Shown piece by piece: positions 6,721 through 11,115 of a stretch of 11,115 bases of DNA. The DNA is from Deltaproteobacteria bacterium (lineage in GTDB: Bacteria > Desulfobacterota_B > Binatia > UBA9968). Both the position numbers and the translations under genes were made by a program. Each line of letters starts with the position of its first letter. The stretch's first letter is position 1. Where the stretch lies: NCBI GenBank assembly GCA_005879255.1, contig VBKY01000337.1:1-11115 (forward strand), read 5' to 3'. The notes beneath the pieces were generated by a model. The model was not told the DNA's origin, ran no database searches, and saw only the letters and a list, made by a program, of their open reading frames with translations.

Positions 6721-7777
6721 TCACTTGATCAACTTGTTCGCCCGAGCGAGCACCTGCGGCGGAATCGTCAGGCCGATTTTCTTAGCGGTCTGAAGGTTGA
6801 TCGCGAATTCGACCTTCGTCGGCTGCTCGACCGGCAGGTCGGCAGGCTTGGCGCCTTTAAGAATTCTATCCACGAAATATGCGACGCGCTGGTAGCTTTC
6901 CGCTTCGTCCGCCCCGTAGAACATGAGCCCACCAGCCTCTACGTCTTCCCTTCTTTCGTACACCGACGGTAACCGGCTCTTTAACGCAAAGCCGATGGTC
7001 CGTTTTACATTAGCGTTCATTAGCGGACCGCCGAGCACGTGGAGTCCATCCGGGCGATCCTTGTTTATCGCAGCGAATACCCTCTCGAAATCATCCGCAT
7101 CGCTCACCTCGCGACGCTGCAACGTCAACCCAAGTGCACGCGCTGAGGCAGGGAGAACTTCCTTGAACTCGAACATGTTGCGTGCGTTATTGGCTTGGTA
7201 AAGCACGGCAACGCGGGCAACTTTCCCAACCACTTCTTTGAGCAGCTCCAACCGCTTCCCGCCTAGTTTTCCGGTAAGGTTTGTAATGCCGGTGACATTG
7301 CCGCCGGGACGGGCAAGGCTGTCAACTAGGCCTGCCTCGACAGGATCGAGCCCAGCGCCCACCATAACGATGGGAATCGTCTTGGTCGCATTCTTGGCCG
7401 CCCGGATGTTCCCGGACCCTCCTGCGACCACGATGATATCAACCTTGAGACGCACCAGTTCGGCTAAAAGCTCAGGAGCCCGATCTAGCTTCCCCTCCGT
7501 ATATCGGTACTCGATGGCGATGTTCTGTCCTTCGATGTAGCCGCTCGCGCAGAGCCAGCCGAATTGCCTCGGCACGGGCGGACTCACGAGCTGGCTCTTG
7601 CGACGATAGATACCCGATCCGCGGGACCTTCTTCGGCTGCTGCGCCCAAGCCACAGCCCAGCCCAGAGCGAGTGCGACAGCGATTGCAAAACCCCCCAGC
7701 CATTTTAGATTTTCGATTTTGGATTTTCGATTGTCGGATCGAGCAATCCGAAATGCGGGTCGAAAGATCCTAATCAT
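6721..7777 (-). pseudogene. PF04392-type ABC substrate-binding protein with a 2-nt frameshift
   Basis: The start ATG at 7777 has GGAAG five bases upstream. An unusual basic N-terminus containing NRKSKIENLK precedes a hydrophobic core and a cleavage-like AWAQQPK, then KVPRIGYLSSQ, as in the neighbour at 7826-8818. At ALRER the frame breaks: the neighbour reads CGCGAGCGTGGCTAC, whereas this copy reads CGCGAGCGGCTAC, missing exactly two bases (junction near 7542/7543). The rest continues in another frame as GYIEGQNIAIEYRYTEG and runs intact to LIK at 6721. With the two bases restored the protein would have 352 aa. Relatives are periplasmic SBPs of the 'ABC transporter substrate binding protein' family, some linked to aromatic amino acid uptake. 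The downstream frame has stayed fully open, so the lesion is either recent or a sequencing error. Confidence 0.85.
7233..7348 (-). repeat. 116-bp block identical to 8338-8453
   Basis: Every base from CTTCTTTGAG to GACAGGATCG (plus-strand ends) matches the block at 8338-8453. It encodes the segment from about DPVEAGLVDSLARPGGNVTG to GKRLELLKE. Flanking sequence in the two genes shows many synonymous and non-synonymous differences. Confidence 0.9.
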
Positions 7778-7821
7778 GTATTCTTCCGCCAATCCAAAAT
7801 CGGCTATCGAAAATCCAAAAT
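7715..7821. repeat. Inverted repeat of GATTTTGGATTTTCGAT type spanning a gene start
   Basis: ATTTTGGATTTTCGAT at 7716-7731 is the exact reverse complement of ATCGAAAATCCAAAAT at 7806-7821, with 74 bp between. The left arm lies inside the N-terminal coding region of the PF04392-type pseudogene, and the right arm lies upstream of it. The A/T-rich unit is also partly duplicated in tandem (GATTTTCGATTTTGGATTTTC). Confidence 0.7.
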
Positions 7822-7825
7822 TGAA

Positions 7826-8818
7826 TCACTTGATCAACTTGTTCGCCCTCGCCAACACCCCCGGTGGAATCGTCAGGCCGATTTTCTTAGCGGTCTGAAG
7901 GTTAATTGCGAATTCGACCTTCGTCGGCTGCTCCACCGGCAAGTCAGCCGGCTTGGCTCCCTTCAGGATTCTGTCCACGTAATATGCGACGCGCCGGTGG
8001 CTCTCCGCTTGGTCCGCTCCGTAGTACATGAGCCCACCGGCATCTACAGCTGCTCTGTCGTTGTACATCGACGGCAACCGGCTCTTTAACGCTAAGTCCG
8101 CGATCCGTTTTCCGTTAGCAGTTATTAGCGGGCCCCCTTGCACATAAAGTCCATCCGGGCGTTGCTTGTTTAGCGCGGCGAATACCCTCTCGAAACCGTC
8201 CGCATCTCGTACCTCCCAAGGCTGAAGAGTCAACTTCAGCGCGCGCGCTACGACAGGGAGATCCTCTTTCACCTCGCGTGAAGGACCCGAAATGGCCGGA
8301 TCGTAGAGAAACGCGACACGGGCAAGTTTTGGAACCGCTTCTTTGAGCAGCTCCAACCGCTTCCCGCCTAGTTTTCCGGTAAGGTTTGTAATGCCGGTGA
8401 CATTGCCGCCGGGACGGGCAAGGCTGTCAACTAGGCCTGCCTCGACAGGATCGCCCCCAGGGCCCGTCATAACGATGGGAATTGTCTTGGTCGCATTCCT
8501 GGCCGCCCGGATGTCCAGGGTCCCTCCTGATACCACGATGATATCAACCTTGAGCCGCACGAATTCGGCCGCAAGCTCAGGGAGCCGATCGACCTTCCCC
8601 TCCGCAAATCGGTACTCGATGGCGATGTTCTGTCCTTCTATGTAGCCACGCTCGCGCAGAGCCAGCCGAATTGTCTCGGCACGGGAGGACTCACTGGCTG
8701 AATCGCGCGCCGATAGATATCCTATCAGCGGGACTTTCTTCGGCTGCTGCGCCTGAGCGGGAAAGGGAAGAGCCAAGAGCATCGAGCAAAAAGCTCGCCG
8801 AGTGATTTTTTTGTGCAT
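7826..8818 (-). CDS. PF04392-type ABC transporter substrate-binding protein (intact, 330 aa)
   Basis: This is a full-length protein of the 'ABC transporter substrate binding protein' family. The ATG at 8818 gives a compact signal peptide MHKKITRRAFCSMLLALPF, with a twin-arginine-like TRRAF and cleavage near AQAQQPKK; Tat export is possible but not certain. An upstream in-frame GTG at 8839 lies in a repeat. Typical family segments follow: VPLIGYLSARDSASE, ALRERGYIEGQNIAIEYRFAEGK, FVRLKVDIIVVSGG, TIPIVMTGPGGDPVEAGLV, SLARPGGNVTGITNLTG, KRLELLKEAVPKLARVAFLY, and a C-terminus VEFAINLQTAKKIGLTIPP. The protein is expected in the periplasm, handing a small ligand to a permease. No matching permease of this family adjoins it. 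It lies 66 bp after the NMT1-like SBP stop and 48 bp before the frameshifted paralogue on its 3' side. Confidence 0.9.
   Translation of the reverse strand: MHKKITRRAFCSMLLALPFPAQAQQPKKVPLIGYLSARDSASESSRAETIRLALRERGYIEGQNIAIEYRFAEGKVDRLPELAAEFVRLKVDIIVVSGGTLDIRAARNATKTIPIVMTGPGGDPVEAGLVDSLARPGGNVTGITNLTGKLGGKRLELLKEAVPKLARVAFLYDPAISGPSREVKEDLPVVARALKLTLQPWEVRDADGFERVFAALNKQRPDGLYVQGGPLITANGKRIADLALKSRLPSMYNDRAAVDAGGLMYYGADQAESHRRVAYYVDRILKGAKPADLPVEQPTKVEFAINLQTAKKIGLTIPPGVLARANKLIK
8338..8453 (-). repeat. 116-bp block identical to 7233-7348
   Basis: This is the second copy of the perfectly conserved block, inside the intact PF04392-type gene and in the same reading frame and orientation as the first. 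Confidence 0.9.
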
Positions 8819-8825
8819 GGGGTTG

Positions 8826-8863
8826 GCCCTCACCCTCACGGTTTTCCACTTGGTGGGCGAGGG
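8826..8863. repeat. Inverted-orientation copy of the CCCTCGCCCAC repeat
   Basis: Read on the minus strand, this segment has CCCTCGCCCACCAAGTGG followed by GTGAGGGTGAGGGC, matching both ends of the element at 6608-6655 but without its tandem 10-bp duplication. It lies directly before the start of the intact PF04392-type gene, and its GAGGG is the only ribosome-binding-site candidate for that gene. Confidence 0.6.
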
Positions 8864-8884
8864 AAAAGTTTTCGATTGCTTGAA

Positions 8885-9874
8885 TTAAGGAATCTTGTAG
8901 CCCATTTCTTTGGCGACTTCGGTCGCCAATCGGTCATCGGCGATTTCGTTGAACGCCACTTTGCGGTCGACGTGGCGCCCTTGGGATTGAACCGATTTGA
9001 CGAGAATGTCCATGCCGACGCGTGTAGGGATTCCAGTCGGGCTTAGCGTGGTCAGAAACTGATCGTAGGTTTCGCTCGCGGCTTCTCGATCCATCTTGAG
9101 CAGCTTGACGATCAGATCGAGGGTTTTAGGCTTCGACTTGCGGATCTCTTCTTTGGCTTGCTGCAGCGAGCGGATGACTCGCTTGGTTTCGGCGGGCCGC
9201 TCTTGGATTGTTTTGACCAGCGCGGTGAGACCGCCGCCGGGCATTTCCACCATGGCGCCGACATCAAGGACCTTGTTGAAGCCCTTCTTTTGCGCGCCGA
9301 AGGTGACCGGCGGCGAAAGCAGCGCCGCATCGACGTAGCCCGATTCCAAAGAAATCAGCTGTTGAATTTGTTGTCCGCCGATCGACACCAGAACAAACTC
9401 TTTCGGATTAACGCCGAGTTTTTCCAGGGCCATGTTGAAAGCGACGTGAACTGTGCCGCCCAACCCGGTGATAGAAATTTTCTTGGCTTTCAAACTCTCG
9501 AGAGTTTTATATTGCGGCTTGGCCATGAGCCAGTACGAAATTTTATCCGACGAAAACCAAATGGCGCGGGTCGCAAAACCAGTCATGGTGGCGTTGACGG
9601 AAGCGGGTCCGACGCCGGCTTGAAAGTCGATATCGCCTTGAGTCAGCGCTGCCGGTACCAATGCGGATTGCATGAGGATGACTTCCATATCCAGTCCGTT
9701 GGCGGTGAACAATCCCCAGTCCTTGGCGGCCAGGAGCGGTAGGGCGGTGATGGTAAAACCGGCGTTGGAAATTCTTAGCTTGGCGCGGCGCTCTTGGGCG
9801 AGCCCGTTCGAGACCAGCAACAAGAGAGCAGACAAAATGATTGTCAGCTCGAAGCATTTACTTCGCCTTGCCAT
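8885..9874 (-). CDS. NMT1/THI5-like ABC transporter substrate-binding protein (intact, 329 aa)
   Basis: This is a complete secreted SBP, paralogous to those at 5548-6549 and 2947-3925. The ATG at 9874 has AAGGA eight bases upstream and opens a signal peptide (basic MARRSK, hydrophobic core, cleavage near NGLAQE). The frame stays open upstream into the permease gene, but that part is its shadow. Conserved segments are LRISNAGFTITALPLLAAKDW, FTANGLDMEVILM, GDIDFQAGVGPASV, IWFSSDKISYWL, SLESGYVDAALLSPP, VGAMVEMPGGGLTALVKT and a helical tail ending EMGYKIP. Its start is 38 bp from the stop of the two-domain permease, so the two are probably co-transcribed and this SBP is the best candidate for the permease's partner. 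NMT1-like SBPs more often pair with single-domain TauC/SsuC permeases, so the pairing is an inference from position. The ligand is unknown. Confidence 0.9.
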   Translation of the reverse strand: MARRSKCFELTIILSALLLLVSNGLAQERRAKLRISNAGFTITALPLLAAKDWGLFTANGLDMEVILMQSALVPAALTQGDIDFQAGVGPASVNATMTGFATRAIWFSSDKISYWLMAKPQYKTLESLKAKKISITGLGGTVHVAFNMALEKLGVNPKEFVLVSIGGQQIQQLISLESGYVDAALLSPPVTFGAQKKGFNKVLDVGAMVEMPGGGLTALVKTIQERPAETKRVIRSLQQAKEEIRKSKPKTLDLIVKLLKMDREAASETYDQFLTTLSPTGIPTRVGMDILVKSVQSQGRHVDRKVAFNEIADDRLATEVAKEMGYKIP

Positions 9875-9912
9875 TTTTTGTTCCTTGTCCTTCAAAAAGT
9901 AGTAGTGGAAAC

Positions 9913-11115
9913 TCACATCGCGCGCGGGCCGATGCCCGAGCGATGGGCGACAAACCAGTAGAGCGCGATGATCGGCACTAGAATACAAAGCATGACCGTC
10001 GTCAATGCCGCCGCCTGGCCGAAGCCGCCGTTGAGCCAGATGCTCCAGACAACTACGGGCAGCGTGGTGTTTTCCGCGCGGGAGAGCAAAACGGCGAGCG
10101 TGAGCTCGCGATAGGTGAGCAGCGCGATCCATAGCCAGCCATAAAGAATCGGTGGGGTTAAGATCGGCACGAGAATGCGCCGCACGACGTTCCAGGTGCT
10201 GCCGCCGCTAACGTAGGCGGCCTCTTCGAGCTCGCGGTGAATCTGAATCAGCGAGCTGTTCATCATGCGCGTGCCGTAGCTCAGGCGCACGATGATATAG
10301 AGCAGGAGCAGGAGCCAGATTGTACCGTACAGCGGAATAAACCCGCGCAGGACGAAGAGCGCGAGCAGGACCGCGCCGATGGCGAAGATGATGTTGGGCA
10401 CGGCATGGGGCAAGAAGGCAAAGAAGTCGAACAGAAAACGTCCGCGGATGCGCGAGCGCAGCACCACCCAGGCGAAAATCACACTGACGATGACTGTGAT
10501 GGTCGGTGTCAGCAGCATCAGGATCGAAGTGTTGCCGGCGCCGCGCAGGACCAACTCCCAGGGCAGTCCGAGATAGTTCTGCAGCGAGGTTCGTCCGAGG
10601 GCGTCTACGGAAGGCATCTCGAAATATCTTAGCAACGACGCCCACAGGAGCATCGCCAGCGGTATCAACTTGCTTAGAAATAGATAAATACCGACGAACA
10701 GCCAAGCTAGGATCGCCCGGTTGCCAAGCTTTATGATCTTCGGCTGATAGGCTTTGCCGGTGATCACTTCATATTGGTGACTGCGCTTTTGCACCTGTGC
10801 GTACCACCAGCCGAGAACCGCGGCGAGAACGATGCCGATGATGCTAAAGGTCGCACTCAAGCCATAGCGCGGCAGACCTTCCTGCGGGCTGACCATCAGG
10901 TACATGTAAGTGCTGAAAGTGAAAATGCGGTTGGACCAGCCGATGATCGCCGGCACGTCGAAGGCCGAAAGTCCGACGGTCAAAATATAGATTCCCGCCG
11001 CGAGGATTCCTGGCCAGATGAGCGGAACCGTTACGCTCCAGATGATTCTCGCGGTACTCGCGCCGCTGGCTTCCGCGGCTTCTTCGAGCTTGGGATCCAT
11101 GGCGCGAAAGGCGCT
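9913..11115 (-). CDS. Two-domain ABC transporter permease, iron(III)/FbpB-like, N-terminus off the right edge
   Basis: 400 residues are visible; the frame is open to the window edge (SAFRAMDPKLEEAAEASG), so the Met at 11100 is internal. The protein carries two binding-protein-dependent permease domains. The end of domain 1 is marked by an EAA loop, LEEAAEASGAS followed by VPLIWPGILAA. Domain 2 follows a linker (KRSHQYEVITGKAYQPK) and has its own EAA loop, ELEEAAYVSGGSTWNVVRRI, then VPILTPPILYGW. Several strongly hydrophobic helices flank each loop. EAA loops dock the cytoplasmic ATPase, which is not in the window. Fused two-domain permeases of this kind are known for iron(III) and phosphonate-type importers; the cargo here is unknown. 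It stops 38 bp before the NMT1-like SBP and is probably the first transporter gene of the minus-strand block. Confidence 0.88.
   Translation of the reverse strand, partial: SAFRAMDPKLEEAAEASGASTARIIWSVTVPLIWPGILAAGIYILTVGLSAFDVPAIIGWSNRIFTFSTYMYLMVSPQEGLPRYGLSATFSIIGIVLAAVLGWWYAQVQKRSHQYEVITGKAYQPKIIKLGNRAILAWLFVGIYLFLSKLIPLAMLLWASLLRYFEMPSVDALGRTSLQNYLGLPWELVLRGAGNTSILMLLTPTITVIVSVIFAWVVLRSRIRGRFLFDFFAFLPHAVPNIIFAIGAVLLALFVLRGFIPLYGTIWLLLLLYIIVRLSYGTRMMNSSLIQIHRELEEAAYVSGGSTWNVVRRILVPILTPPILYGWLWIALLTYRELTLAVLLSRAENTTLPVVVWSIWLNGGFGQAAALTTVMLCILVPIIALYWFVAHRSGIGPRAM

Noticed and set aside
9875..10132. An 86-residue in-frame extension upstream of the SBP start at 9874.
   Set aside because: It overlaps the permease gene in another frame, is Arg/His-rich nonsense, and the ATG at 9874 has its own ribosome-binding site and signal peptide.

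Overview
The window is about 11.1 kb of GC-rich bacterial chromosome. It is dominated by genes for secreted ABC-transporter substrate-binding proteins (SBPs), with a few catabolic enzymes. The density of NMT1/THI5-like and PF04392-type SBPs, a secreted amidohydrolase, a bicupin ring-cleavage-type dioxygenase, and intergenic repeats of the 'attcccgc...gcgggaat' and 'gtaggggca...tgcccctac' types recall environmental Deltaproteobacteria-like, Tectomicrobia-like, Rokubacteria-like or Binatota-like genomes. That placement is only an impression; no rRNA or marker gene is present.

Layout. On the left, a predicted lipoprotein amidohydrolase runs leftward off the edge (1-1047, minus). Two plus-strand genes follow: a small protein of unknown function (1288-1674) and a gentisate 1,2-dioxygenase-like bicupin (1825-2814). 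The bicupin ends convergently against a long minus-strand block that runs to the right edge. In transcription order, right to left, the block holds: a two-domain ABC permease of the iron(III)/FbpB type (N-terminus off the window), an intact NMT1-like SBP, an intact PF04392-type SBP, a frameshifted PF04392-type SBP, a second intact NMT1-like SBP, an FAD-dependent oxidoreductase with a disrupted C-terminus, and a third NMT1-like SBP broken by a small deletion.

How the genes may work together. The first SBP lies 38 bp downstream of the permease and may be its partner. The other four SBP genes have no permease or ATPase in the window and look like tandem paralogues of two unrelated families, interleaved. 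The bicupin, amidohydrolase and flavoprotein fit uptake and oxidation of aromatic or organic acids, but no substrate can be read from the sequence.

The most notable signal is decay and reshaping of the SBP cluster. Three of its seven genes carry frame-breaking deletions (about 26 nt, about 29 nt and exactly 2 nt relative to paralogues or the family pattern). Two PF04392 paralogues share a perfectly identical 116-bp block inside otherwise diverged sequence, which suggests gene conversion. Nearly every gene junction holds a different palindromic repeat, and some of these appear to supply a stop codon, a ribosome-binding site or the start of a coding sequence. I did not find a clearly new biochemical system.
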